This document shows positions 45,240 through 56,570 of a DNA stretch of 64,000 nucleotides, in pieces. The stretch lies in assembly GCA_003290165.1 (NCBI GenBank), contig QNQO01007613.1, forward strand, positions 62,001-126,000, written 5' to 3'. The stretch is from Berberis thunbergii. Its lineage: Eukaryota; Streptophyta; Magnoliopsida; Ranunculales; Berberidaceae. Under the pieces are notes generated by a model. The model was not told where the DNA came from. It worked only from the letters and a program-made list of their open reading frames with translations, and did not search any database. The translations under genes and the position numbers were made by a program. The stretch's first letter is position 1. Every line of letters begins with the position of its first letter.

Positions 45240-45726
45240 GGAAAAAAAAGACTACAACTATTTTTAATCCTCTTAACCCCTCTTAACCCAATGTCGTTGA
45301 CAAGATTCAAAGCTTGGACTTGTGATACCATCCTGCTACAAACTTGCCAACTAAGCTGGTATCTCATTGGCAAAGACCTGGAACATGAGATTGAAAATAC
45401 ATTTGTAGTTATGCTTTTCATTTAAGGCTACATATATTATATTCTTACTACGCATACCAAGATGTATATGGTAGGAATACGATCCTATTGAGAACTAAAT
45501 ACATATGACTGCCTTCAATTTCAAATATTCAGTATTTTCTCTTGCCCTCGGCTACTTTAGGCATTTTTCACCAAATTGCATTTTGAGTGCATTTCTACAG
45601 GCATAAGGTTCGAAGGGAGGCATACTTTGAAACAAAAAATGACTCAACTCCTTTTCTCGGAGTGTTTGTCAGTTAAGATGAAAGGTATTGGTGTTTGTAG
45701 AGTGCAAGTGTCACGAACCAGTAGGG
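45240..45726. other. Anonymous DNA
   Basis: Nothing recognised between the LTR element and the next candidate transposon. Confidence 0.4.
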
Positions 45727-46577
45727 TTGGTAGTGGGGCATATTTACATGGATATCCGCCCCCGAGTGGAGCGGATTTGGTTTTGTTTTGACGGATTTCG
45801 AGGCAGATACGGATTTGGCTATATCCTCCACGCAGATATCCGTTTATACATGTATTTTACTAAGATACCTTTATTCCCTTAAGACAAAAAAAACCCAAAA
45901 CCTAAACCACACATCTCCATCGACGCCTCTCTCAAGTGAGCCGAGTCTCCACTCTCCAATGCAGCGACACCTCTCTTCTTCTTCTTCTGACGATACCATC
46001 TCTCGACATCTGACGCCATCTTCTTCTTCTCCCATAATTTGTCCCATGGAGATCTTTCACGAATCACCACTGTTTATTTCTTCAACCCATAGGTGAATTC
46101 CTCAATGTTGTGATGGTAAGTCTCTAGAACAAATTTGAATTTTGAAGTTAGAGTTTTGATGAAATCATCGAAGCTCCAAACCCAACTTCTGTTTGACGAG
46201 TTTGGAGCTGGGTTTTTTGGGATTTGCCAAATGAGGCCTCTTGATATTCATATGCTTTTGCATCCTCTATTTTGTCTTCGAATTTTTGGTGTTATGATTC
46301 TTGGATCTCTTGGGGGAGATTGGGAGGGAAATTGGTGGGTTCTTACTCGATATCATCTGATAAGACGAATTTGAGGAAATCCATTGGAGGGATGAAAAGA
46401 GTTTTGGTTAATTGGTTGATGAAGAACACTTTTTGAAAATGGTTAATTGGGGCAGGATGGCGGATTAGGGGATCAGTGATCCCTAGCGAGGCAGGAATAG
46501 ATTTGCCCAAATCCGTCTCGTTTTATCCCTATGCACTGACAATTCCGTGAGGCGCTAGCAATATGACTCACTACCAA
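45727..46577. mobile_element. Candidate DNA transposon with GGTAGTG ends
   Basis: TTGGTAGTGGGGCATATT at the left is answered by AATATGACTCACTACCAA at the right, an inverted pair. GGATATCCG and AAATCCG motifs lie just inside both ends. No target duplication is clear. The interior includes a CT-rich patch near 45970-46030 but no known protein. Confidence 0.45.
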
Positions 46578-46597
46578 GTCTAAGGGCAAACTGAAAG

Positions 46598-47322
46598 TAG
46601 GCTTGGCAATGGGCTGAGCGGGATAGTTTGAGGTTGGGCCTAACAGGTTGGTAGGATTGAACCTCCTAGTTTTCTTAAAACTGGCCCATATACAAATGGG
46701 CTGGCTCGCTCTGTCCCATTTTCTCCCGTTTGCTAACATGTCGGATTAAAGTGGGTTGACACAACCCATTGACCTGTTTACCTACATGTAAAATTATATA
46801 TTATTTGTTGTTTTGTTATTTTTTGGTTGTCTATCAAAATGATAAGTTGTGTAACTTAAATTCTCGCTGAAATTTTTAAAAGTTAGGCATATAAAGCTGC
46901 TAAATTATATATTTATCACATTTGCTCATTCTCATATTTGGTCATTGCCACACAATGCAACAAGTAACTAAATAACAAATTCCTTTTAACAAAAAAAAAA
47001 CTAAATAACAAATTCAAAAATCATATATAATTCAGAACTTCAACATGTCAAAAAGTATTATCACATCACTTCAAACTCCGAAATTGCTAATTTGATTATT
47101 CAAGAAGTCTCCAAAATAAACTAATAAAATAATTAAATGAGAATGAACGAGTTGTCCAGGATGAAATGGTTTACCTAGGATGAGCTTGAACCAACCCTTT
47201 AATTTTATGTGTCTGGTGGAATGGCCCAAAATGCCTCAACATCTGCGAGGGCTCATCATGAAACCATTTATATTTGGCGGGCTTCGGGTCAAGTTCACAT
47301 GCTCGTCAAATTGCCAGACTTA
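46598..47322. mobile_element. hAT-type MITE
   Basis: The ends TAGGCTTGGCAAT and, reverse-complemented, TAAGTCTGGCAAT pair, with imperfect 8-bp duplications ACTGAAAG (46590-46597) and ACTAAAAC (47323-47330). No coding sequence. It lies about 20 bp from the previous candidate. Confidence 0.6.
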
Positions 47323-47330
47323 ACTAAAAC

Positions 47331-47631
47331 TATTCAACTTCAACTTAGCTAAAACACAACTTAAACAATAGTAATATTAGTATGAGACAATAAACTAAAC
47401 AATCAAAGAAAAACTTTCATTAATGTTCAACAATAGTACACGAAGAGATATGGTTTATTCAATACATAATTTCGGAAGAAAATTTTCTAATATAAATGTA
47501 AGCTAAATAGACAATGAACATAACCTAAAACTACTATGCAAATGAGTCAAGTCAGACTGATCATGTAATGGAGACTACAAGTTCTCCAGTCAAGAACCTA
47601 ACCCTTTCCCATATATAGTAAATAGGGCTAG
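47331..47631. other. Anonymous DNA
   Basis: AT-rich spacer with nothing recognised. Confidence 0.4.
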
Positions 47632-47785
47632 GCATTTTAGGTCGAAAATCGGCCGAACCAAAAAATTAGACCGATCGGGGTGGTCTTTTATATACTTTTT
47701 AATGTTTGATAAAAAAAATCAGACCAAAATTTTCGGTTCGATTTCGGCTCCAATTTTCTAAAGTCATCGGTTAACCAACCCAGCC
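47632..47785. repeat. hAT-like end with CGGTTCG motifs
   Basis: It starts TAGGGCTAGGCATTT and contains GGCCGAACC, TTTTCGGTTCG and TCATCGGTTAACC, the same sub-terminal style as 4650-4991. Its other half may be the GGCTCGGCCGG stretch near 48860, separated by the SINE and the LRR-kinase relic. Confidence 0.4.
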
Positions 47786-47796
47786 CAATTTCAATA

Positions 47797-48192
47797 GCTT
47801 TTTTTTTTTTTTTTTAAAAAAAATTTGGATCGTTGACCCTTTTATTTATTAATCCATGCCCGAAGGCTACATGACTGACCCAATAGGGTTAACCAAACCA
47901 GACCCGAAGGCTACAATATTGTTGCTACTTAATGTCCTCGTCGCCTCCATCTCGCATAGAGACTTGCTTTCGCTCCGATCCATTGCCTCCACCTTGCATG
48001 AAGACTCGCTTTCGCTTCCCGATCTAGTCCATCTAAGCAGCTGCATTCAATACCCGAAGGCTTATCAACGGCGGAGCAAATGTGCTCCTAATAATCGGGC
48101 GAAAACTCACAAAATCCTAACTGGTGAGTCTCGAACCCACGACCTCTCACAAGGAGAGTGGATGTCCGACCAACAGAGCTACAATTGGTGGA
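47797..48192 (-). mobile_element. tRNA-derived SINE, family S2, about 396 bp
   Basis: On the minus strand it starts near 48192. An A-box-like TAGCTCTGTTGGTCGG (48166-48181) and a B-box region GTGGGTTCGAGACTCACC (48123-48140) follow. It ends in a long A tail (T17 on the plus strand at 47799-47815). The flanks CAATTTCAATA at 47786-47796 and 48193-48203 match exactly, a good 11-bp target duplication. The body repeats CCCGAAGGCT three times. It is longer than S1 and unrelated to it. Confidence 0.72.
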
Positions 48193-48222
48193 CAATTTCA
48201 ATATCAATAGCTTTTGTAATGA

Positions 48223-48800
48223 CCCAATTTCATCTTCTTCTTCTTCCTCTCTGTTTTCTTTTTAGTTCTTCTTCTTCTTCTCTCCCTCTGCTTTCTTCTT
48301 CATTTCTTCTTCTTCTCTCTCAACATCAGAAAACCCAACCGTCTCCATGTACCTCCTCGGCCCTCTTCCTTGACGCATGTGTTGCCAAACTCTCGACCGA
48401 AGCTCCACCACTAACCCTCGCCATCACTTCCACAACACATGTTATAGTTCCACAAGACCACCAACCTCTGCATTTGGCTCGACATATCCTGCCTTGAGAA
48501 TTGCGTCTCTCATTTGGTCCTCGAAGGTCTCTCTTTCACTGGTACTACAAAACCCCTAACCTCTCTCACTCAACTTTTCATTTTAACTCTCAAACAGAAC
48601 CAATTCTTTGGGCATGTTCCTGATCTCACTAACCTAACCGCGTTCAAGCTTTTCTTCCTCTTACACAATGACTTCCCCAGAGAGTTTTCGTCGCCATACC
48701 GTCTGTCTATCACCTTAATCTCTTGCACAACAACGGATGAGCCTCAATCATCTCCTCACTCATCGGCTGGAGAATAACTCCTTTTTTGGACAAATTTCAG
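48223..48800 (+). pseudogene. LRR receptor-like kinase, N-terminal relic
   Basis: This resembles the ectodomain of the small LRR receptor-kinase group that includes probable inactive kinases. A Ser/Leu-rich signal-peptide-like stretch at 48223-48330 leads to a decayed KTTNLCIWLDISCLENCV block. This is followed by HLVLEGLSFTG, LTSLTQLFILTLKQNQFFGH, VPDLTNLTAFKLFFLLHNDF and, after a frame change, LTHRLENNSFFGQISA. These are successive LRR units. Several frame changes and stops occur. No transmembrane segment or kinase domain follows; the similarity ends at a hAT-like repeat near 48820. It is a dead, truncated copy. Confidence 0.75.
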
Positions 48801-49809
48801 CTTGCAGGGAAAAAGAAAACTAAAAAAAGGCTGAAATGGGATTGGACTGAGACCGGCTCGGCCGGATATGTCACTTAACCGATCTTATCTCGTCTGAGCT
48901 CGGTCCCTAAAAATCCAATTTTTAAAAGCCCAATTCAGTTCTCAGTATTGGCATTTGAGCATTTTTCAAAAGTAGATGTTGGTTTACTAGACCAACAAGA
49001 ATACCCTGACAACAAGTCCATACATAACAAATCACTTTTAGTCATATACTCATATGAACTTTAAAACATAAAAATTCATATTAGAGGCTTTAGGTAGAAG
49101 GCATTGACGTTTATCTCCATCTAGGCAAGAGGCAAACTTACGTCATGTTAACACTTGATTGAAATATTATTGATCTCGCTACTGTATTAAAATTTAAATT
49201 ATGCTTGAAAGCCTAGATCCAACTCAACATCTTTCGTGTCAAAAGAAAAAGAATATGATCGACTCTTTAATGTTTTTATATTACTCTACAATAATCACCT
49301 CGACTATTATAAATGCAGAGTCCCAAAAGAACAATTCAAGGTGTCTTCAACGCCAATTTTTTAAATGTCAAAAGTACCCCTATAACAACAAGAAACTACA
49401 AAATTGCCCTCATATTAAACAAACCATAGATAATCTTATAGGCACATAAAATCATATAATTTCTTATTTTTTGATTTTATATTATTTCCAATCAAAAAAA
49501 TATTATGAATCAAACATATGTCCAAGCATCAATATTTTTAGGATACAATTTTACCATATTACAATGTTTTTGTAAGCTACTCACATAGTCAATCATGTAT
49601 GGATTAATACACGATTTATTTTAATTAGGTGTCGATGCGTTTGATGTGTGTGTACATTTAGTGTTTCATTTTTTAAGAATTCAAAATTTCAAAGTGGAAG
49701 TTAAAATGTTAGAAATTTAGCTAGATGTCGTTTAGTCGTTGTAAATTAATGTAATATTCTAACTTAATGATAAAAAAAGTTTATATTTGCATGCATCAAT
49801 ATATAAGAA
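48801..49809. other. Anonymous DNA
   Basis: It begins with a GGCTCGGCCGG-rich scrap of a hAT-like repeat (48820-48910). The rest is AT-rich with no supported feature. Confidence 0.45.
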
Positions 49810-50152
49810 TTACTTAAAAAAGGCAATGGCATGATAACTCAATGGTTAGCGCTTGGCGGATGGTACCATTAGGCAGGGGCGGACCCAGGATTTTAGTCTA
49901 GGAGGGGCGAAATGAAAAATACTTATTAGTTGATAATAGTAGTTATCAATGGTAAAATCAATTTCGTGTTTTTACGGAAGCTAGTAACTAATAAAAAAAA
50001 TTTAACTATAAAAAATACAATGCATATATCAAATTAGACCCGAGTGTAGTCAATTTTAAGGCAAAATAAGGTCATTATTGATAACCTTAGCAAAGAGCAA
50101 ACAAACATAATAATTAGAATATATAACTAATATCACAAAAGAGCTTGTCTAG

Positions 50153-50304
50153 GCAACCAGACTTTAAAGCCATTTTTTGGTCAGGCTAGAACATTTTTAC
50201 ACCTTTACCCATTCTCTTTAAAATACAATCACAAATGTTATCTATAGAAGAGATAGAAATGTAAAATACTTAAAACCTGACCAAAAAGTGGCTATAAAGC
50301 CTTA
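50153..50304. mobile_element. 152-bp MITE nested in the hAT
   Basis: A perfect 8-bp duplication, TTGTCTAG, lies at 50145-50152 and 50305-50312. The arms CTTTAAAGCCATTTTTTGG and CCAAAAAGTGGCTATAAAG form a near-perfect inverted pair with GGTCAGG/CCTGACC inside. This is the third nesting level: MITE in hAT in SINE. Confidence 0.82.
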
Positions 50305-50506
50305 TTGTCTAGAATTGAGAATCACAAAATAATTAGGATAAGTTCTAGGTGAAGCTAAAAAAAATTTGAAATTTGCGAATCTAATATGATCATAATACAA
50401 TTTCAAAGAAAAAATAGTTTATATGAGACTCAAATTTTATACGAGTTGGCTAATGGTATATATTTTCATTGAATTCTATCGTTGTTATTTTAGATATTAA
50501 TTTTAA

Positions 50507-50677
50507 CAAAAATGCTAGGAGACCACGTTTTTGCAACTATGTTTTGTAATCAGGATGACGTGTCGTGATCTGGAAAGAATGATGAAATTCCTAAAAATTT
50601 TATGTGTATCTCAAAGTTGTAAAAGACTCCTCTAACAATGCCACATCATCCTGATTGTAAAACATGGTTTCCTAGCC
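50507..50677 (-). mobile_element. MITE, family M1, copy A
   Basis: The ends GCTAGGAGACCACG and, reverse-complemented, GCTAGGAAACCATG pair. ATCAGGATGA and its complement lie inside. In reverse complement it aligns with copies at 31371-31523 and 60214-60372, including ATTTCATCATTCTTTC. Confidence 0.72.
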
Positions 50678-51260
50678 TCACTCTAATTTTAAATATTTTT
50701 TTGTTAGAGGTTTAATATCACTTGTGAAAAACAATTCATTTATTTAATGTCTGCAATTACTAATAAAATTGGATTGAAAATAAAATCAAAAATGCACTCG
50801 AAGAGTATCGAACTCAGGTCTTTTACTAAAAATGATAAACCTCCAACCACTACACCAACAAAGACATGTTTGAATATTTTTATAAACAATTAACATATTG
50901 TATTCTATGTTATATAATCGATTTTTTAAGACTAAAATATATATACTAAAAATATTTTAAAAGTTGAGGGGGGGGGCAACTGCCCCCCCTCGGCCCTTAA
51001 TAGGTCCGCCCATGCCATTAGGTCATGGGTTTGAACCCAGTCAGCGACATGCTTATCAGTTTATGGTGTGTTGACCAATTTGGGTCTTCGATAGGTTATG
51101 GGATCTTGAAAACCCAGCTCGCCTTAAAAAAAATTTACTTAAAAAAAATTATCACTTAATATATGTGTTTAAAACATGATGGGGTTTTTATATAGTTATT
51201 TATAAGGGTTTTTCTATAATTGTCAAGAGATTGAGGCGCCAATTGAAATTAAAATATTTT

Positions 51261-51870
51261 AAAGTTGTGCTCACACTGTATTACTAAAAAACCCTTAAAA
51301 TTTTATTCTTAAATTGAGTTCATTGTAGACATAAGAGTCAATTATCATTTAATGAGAAACAATTTCGAAAGTCCAAAATCGAGTATTAAAGTTGTGTTCA
51401 CACTGTACTACGAAAACCCTCAACATTTTTATTCTTAAATTGAATTCATTGTAAATATAAGAGTTATTTATTATTTAATGAGGTGCAATTTTGGAATCTT
51501 AAAGCTGAATATTAAAGTTGTGTTCACACTGTATTATAAAAACACTCCACCATTTTTTATTCTTAAATTGAGATCGTTGTAGACATAAAAGTCATTTATC
51601 ATTTAATGAGGGGCAATGTCGAAAATCCAAAATGTGAGCATTAAAGTTGTGTTCACACTGTATTACAAAAAAAACCTCAACATTTTATTCTTAAATTGAA
51701 TTCAATGTAGACATAAGAGTCATTTATCATGTAATGAGGGACGATTTCGAAATCCTAAAGTTGACCATTAAAGTTGTGTTCACATTGTATTATAAAAATT
51801 CATTGTACACATAAGAGTCATTTATATTTCATGAGAGGCAGATTTCGAAAATCCAAAAATTGAGCATGGA
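51261..51870 (+). repeat. 127-bp tandem array, five units
   Basis: AAAGTTGTG(C/T)TCACACTGTA recurs at 51261, 51388, 51514, 51643 and 51770, with ATTCTTAAATTGA and ATTTAATGAG in each of the first four. The fifth unit lacks about 30 bp. Unit-to-unit divergence is low. Confidence 0.92.
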
Positions 51871-52782
51871 AGATTTACGGAGATAAGAATGTGCATTGTT
51901 TCTGTGCTCAATTGCAGTTATAGATGTATAAGACAATATTACCAATCCAATGCGGCTTAAAATGTCAGTTTTATCTCAAAATAAATACATTATTTACATG
52001 AATTTTATGTTCATTATCAAAATTTAGTTATTAAAGACCATTATTTATTAAGGTTTATTTATAAAATATTAGTATCTCAGTAAACTTCTATTCTTTTTTT
52101 TTTTTTTTTGTCTCATAGTCACTAGTGAAATTAACCTCGCCATAGTAAGCTCATTTTTATCTCATTAAACATCTAAGGGATATTGTTAAAAACCTCATTC
52201 TATGTTTTCATCATCTTCTGAACGACATGTTTTTACCTCCCAACAAAATCCCTTCAACTTTTCTCAAATGTTTCATGTCCCAGTCAACACTTCAAAATCA
52301 TCAAAACTACGAAAAATTAAAGAGTTGATATCTTCCTTGATTAAGTTTCTTCACCCGACTCTTTCCTTAGACTTCACTCATTTTCTCTTGTAGGGTTTTA
52401 GATGATGGAACCAAAGGTGTTGTTGAAAATGAGGTTAAGCTTCGTCGAATATCGGTTGATTTTGTCTTTCCCCAACATCAATTGTGACGTCTTTTTCTAT
52501 GTTTGTTATGTGCTGCAACATATGAGTTATTTATGGCAATATGGTGGTAGGTTTTTGTTCTTCGTGTGATGCATTTAGTTGAAGTAGATATAGTGGAGAA
52601 AGGAGGACAATGAAGAGGGAAAAATGAGGAAGAATCGAGAAGCCATGGTTATGGATTTTGGATTTAGTGAGAAAACATTGTGAAATTTTTTCAAAATTGT
52701 GTAAGGGAATTTGCAGAAGAAAAGTTGTGCATGACAGATTTACAAAGATAAGGGCGCACACCATTCATCCACTCAATTGCAT
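51871..52782. other. Anonymous DNA between two similar 50-bp strings
   Basis: GATTTACGGAGATAAGA...CTCAATTGCA at about 51870-51917 resembles GATTTACAAAGATAAGG...CTCAATTGCA at about 52735-52782. A T20-type run is at 52095. Short frames at 52202-52393 and 52531-52764 resemble nothing known. Confidence 0.45.
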
Positions 52783-55420
52783 TTTTTTTGTTAAATCCAT
52801 AGGCATAGTATATAAATAAACTTAAATACGGTTACAAACTTGTCGCCCTGCAACTGAGGCCAAGTTATGAGCCTCCATATTGAGGTCTTTATTAATAAAT
52901 TTACAGTCCCATGATGAAACACAAAAAATACAAGCGTCTAATATTGTTAATAATTGAACGCCAAACCATTCCATAGCAAAAGTGGGTTGAGAAGCATCAT
53001 CAGGGAGCAGCTCGATAAGATTCGTCGAATCGCCAACAAGGAAACTTGTCATCACTGTTGTGCCTGAACGAGAAAGAGTGTTGCCTCTGCCACATAACAT
53101 TCAATCATAGTGATATCAAGGACTGTACCCACCACTGGGCATGCTACTGTGGCAAAGATTCATCCATGCAAATCAACCGCATACACTCCTAATGCTCATT
53201 GTTTAGAGGAGTTAAAGAAACAAATATCAAAACTAACAAAATTGTATCCGGACTAGAACAGGGGGATTGGCTTAGGCTGGTTAGATCTGAGATTGATTTT
53301 GTGGGGTCTAGCTGCCTGGAGTTGGGCTTGGATTATGGCCATGCGGAATGTCCTAGTTTCAAAGCGGGGTGCCAGTTGGGTTTCTTGGTGAGATGTTGAG
53401 GTGTGAGAGGCAATCTGAGTATCTGTTTTAACCGTTTCAAGGGTTTGAGGAACTGGAAGGATACTAATGGCAGGTTCCCCTAGGCTGGTGAAAGCTTGGT
53501 TGGGTGAAAAATTTCTATCAGTGAACCAGTGTTTGTGCCAGGTTTGGTGGAAAGATGCGATGAACAATTGAGTGCATATTTTGGTTTTGTTAAAAATAGT
53601 CTTGTTACAGATCTATCAGATAGTAAAGAACAACCGTAAATTGAGATAACATCTCATCTTTATCCTTAGGGTGGGCCTTGGTTGTGTCCCACATGAACTT
53701 AAAAAATCCTAAAATGGAAAGAGGATTGAGGTTGGTATTGAGCCAATCAATGGGAATAAGGGAGATGAGCCAAAATCGATTGATGATCGGACAAAGAAAT
53801 AAGAGGTGAGTGACATCCTTCGTGTGCTTCTGGCAAAAAATGCAACATCATCGATAGGCGTGTGAAAGCTAGCCAAGTTAGACATGGTAGGGAAATGTTT
53901 TGATCGATCTTCCAGATAAATAAGAGTGCGTTAGTGGGTGTTTTAATTTTCCAAAGTTATCTGAATTGCTTATATCGAGAATGGCTAATCATCGTACTAG
54001 AAGTGGAACTTTCCATTTGGTCAGAAGTGAAAACCCGTTTAACACTCTTAACGGAAAAGAGACCATGCTTATCAAACATCCATATGAGTTTGTCTGCACT
54101 TTCTAATGGTCTGATAGTAATGTCCAGGATATCCCTAGCTACCAAGGAAGGAAAAATGGAGATAATCGAAATCGTGTTCCAATGAGTTGGTTGGTTAGAG
54201 TAATGAATCTATAGATCTTGGATGGTACCTAGATCAGAAGCAATAGGAAGAGACGGTAGACAGTCAGCAAGGATGACTTCTGGCATCACCTAACAATCCT
54301 TTTAGAGGTCAATGTTTCACCTGAAAGAACTTGCCAAATGATATGACGTTTCATATTAGAAAAATATGTGAGATTTCCACGCCATGTAAAAAAGGCAAAT
54401 GAAAGCGGCTTAGATAATTGAAATATGCTCTTTTTATTGAAGCAAAAAGCTTTTAAGTTGAAGTACACATGGGTTGTTAGGTGTGGACATGGCTTGCCAC
54501 ATGTTTTTTTGCCATTAATGCCAGATTTTTATTTCGGGCAGAAGGAATGTTGAGACTTCCAAGATATCGAGGTAGAGTAATCATATCCCAAGTACATATG
54601 TGTTTAGCCTTACCATCCCCTGCTCCGTTCCACCAGAAGTTTCGGGCAAGATTGTCAAGTTTAGTGGTGATAGAGTAGGGAAAAAGGAAGCTTTGCATTG
54701 TGTAGATGGGTATAAAATTGAGGACAACTTTAATTTAATCATGACCGTCCTGCCAGCTTGAGAAATGACTTTAGATTTATAGCTTGAAAGTTTCGAGTTG
54801 ACTTTATTGATTAGGAATTAAAAATCTGAAGTTTCTTTTTGGAAATAGAAAGGGGGAGCCAATGTATTTATTTTTGAGATTGTACGACTTGGAACCAAAA
54901 TCCTATTTATCATCTTGGAATGTATTGAGTAACATTTGAACTATAGTAGACTGAAGACTTGTCATAATTTACTTCCTGGCCCAAGACCCAACAATATTGT
55001 TGTAGAATGTCATTTACAAAATGAGCTTCCACAAGAGGGACTCGACAGAAAAACATGAGATTATCAACATAAAACAAATGACTAATAGATGGGGAGTGAC
55101 GTCTGATTTGTATACCTCTTATAGTTCCCTCATTTTTTGCTTTAGTTAGAAGTCGGGATAAAGCTTTCACTATCAAAATGAAGAAATAGGATCACCTTGC
55201 CTGATTTCTCTAGTAGGTTTAATGAGAGAGAGTGAGTCCACTTAGTAAGACTTGGAACGGGGAGGAAGTAAATGAATTGAAACTAATCTTCTGCAAATGT
55301 AAAACCTTTTCGTGGACAAATTATTGAACAATAAATGGAAACTCGTGTCACCACATGGAAAGGCAAAGTAGCATGCATGGTGGAAAAAGCGAGCCTAAAA
55401 AGATTCATCCAAGTTAGAAG
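52783..55420 (-). pseudogene. L1-type LINE, decayed RT, zinc-binding and RNase H regions
   Basis: Minus-strand frames follow the plant L1 order. IRQGDPISS near 55190 and ISHLFYVDNLMFF near 55070 are RT motifs; the catalytic pair of aspartates is D-N here. Next come ARNFWWNGAGDGKAKHICTW at 54640, then LESADKLIWMFDKHGLFSVK (zf-RVT) near 54080. WDCKFINKDLNMEAHNLAS near 52880 is the end of an RNase H domain. An A tail (T8 on the plus strand) lies at about 52783-52790. Many frame changes and stops, with no endonuclease ORF visible upstream: it is 5'-truncated and dead. Confidence 0.82.
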
Positions 55421-56019
55421 TGATAGGGATGGGAGGAGATGATAGCCTTGGATTGAGTATGCAACATAGGCAAAGGCAATTCGTTGAACTACACATTTTT
55501 TGACAAATTACTTTTTACCAAGACCCAATTTGCTTAGTTGAAATAGGTAAAAGCAATTCATTGAACTACACATAAATGATAGCCTTAGATTGAGTATGCA
55601 ACATCATAATAAACTACCATAAATGATAGTTGAAATTCCACCCTGTAATTAAGATTTCTGCAGAGTTTTGAATGACTAAGATGTGGACAGTATACATGAC
55701 AATTGTGGACCTGTTATACTGTTTCGAATAGTGAACAAAATGATGAGTAGATTTGGGGTGCTAAGAAGAATGTTTCATTATTGCTTTAAAAAAAAAGTCA
55801 TTAAATTCATTGTCTTAACACGAAATAAAATCTCCAATGTAGTTAGTAATCCCATTTTAAGTTTTAAATTAAATAATTCATTTAGAATTCTAGAAATAAA
55901 CCAATATCAAGTAGTTGCAAATATAGACTAATATATTTCAACTAAATTCATTTTTCTTCAATTACACTAATATTGCAATCCTAAAATAAATAAATAATAA
56001 AAATATTAATAATAAATAT
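55421..56019. other. Anonymous DNA with a local duplication
   Basis: ATGATAGCCTTGGATTGAGT near 55439 recurs as ATGATAGCCTTAGATTGAGT near 55577, and CAATTCGTTGAACTACACA near 55480 as CAATTCATTGAACTACACA near 55554. The region further right may be the eroded interior of the hAT relic. Confidence 0.5.
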
Positions 56020-56187
56020 TAAAAAATTAGCTCGAGTCGGGACGGGATTGGCGTGATTGAAAATCTTGATCCTATCCCATCCCATTCTAGATCGGGACGG
56101 GATCAGAATGAAATTATTTAATCTCATTAAGACCCGAAAAAATCGGAACATAATTAAACGGGATCGCGAGATGTGATGCCCACCCCT
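56020..56187 (-). mobile_element. Partial hAT, same family as 43826-44647
   Basis: In reverse complement it starts TAGGGGTGGGCATCACATC and matches the left 200 bp of the element at 43826, including CCCGATCTAGA and GATTTTCAATC. The other end was not found. It lies about 400 bp upstream of the predicted eEF1A transcription start. Confidence 0.72.
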
Positions 56188-56220
56188 AAGGCTCTCTAGT
56201 GGAAACGAAGGTAGCCTCCG

Positions 56221-56245
56221 CAATACAATACAATACAATACAATA
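56221..56245 (+). repeat. (CAATA)5 microsatellite
   Basis: Five perfect pentamers between the hAT relic and the eEF1A promoter. Confidence 0.95.
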
Positions 56246-56527
56246 GCCTAATAATCCGGATCTAAATACATCCAATTGAACGGCTGACACCACTCCACTC
56301 ACCACAACCATCGGATCTCACGGCTTTAGCCTCTAAAACCATTCTAGAAATTTCCGAGGGCATTGTCGGCATTTAGACCAACAAAAGAAAGCTTAATAAC
56401 CCCGCCAAATGTCAACATTTGGGCATTGCACTCTGACGTGGAAGGATAATAGCTGTCAGATCCAAATCAACGGCTGAGAAGGACTGGCCTTCGGAACCGT
56501 AGACTGGAGAAACGAACGGCGGAGAAG

Positions 56528-56570
56528 AAACCCTAATCGCTAGAGGTGTTAGTGAGAGAGAGTTAATAAG
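56528..56570 (+). promoter_or_regulatory. eEF1A core promoter: telo-box and TATA-like site
   Basis: AAACCCTAA at 56528-56536 is a perfect telo-box, typical of plant eEF1A and other translation genes. TTAATAAG at 56563-56570 is the likely TATA element, which would put the start near 56595. Pyrimidine-rich sequence at 56580-56615 fits a translation-gene leader. Confidence 0.6.

Larger units (their letters stand above)
49874..51014. mobile_element. hAT element nested in the SINE
   Basis: The ends CAGGGGCGGACCCAGGA and TAGGTCCGCCCATG lie inside a perfect 8-bp duplication CCATTAGG at 49866-49873 and 51015-51022. The ends match those of the hAT at 315-1682, so they are one family. It is 1141 bp. 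No transposase motif is visible, and it carries two MITEs. Confidence 0.9.
49822..51134 (+). mobile_element. SINE family S1, copy 1, split by a hAT
   Basis: The head GGCAATGGCATGATAACTC starts at 49822, with a tRNA-like TCAATGGTTAGCGCTTGGCG. The element is interrupted at 49874-51014 and resumes with TCATGGGTTTGAACCCAGTC (B-box) and GTGTTGACCAATTTGGGTC. It ends CCCAGCTCGCCTT plus an A8 tail. TTACTTAAAAAA flanks both sides (49810-49821 and 51135-51146). Without the insert it is about 164 bp. Confidence 0.85.

Noticed and set aside
48123..48181. tRNA gene on the minus strand
   Set aside because: A and B boxes are present, but no acceptor stem or plausible anticodon arm could be folded. The A tail and duplication show a SINE.
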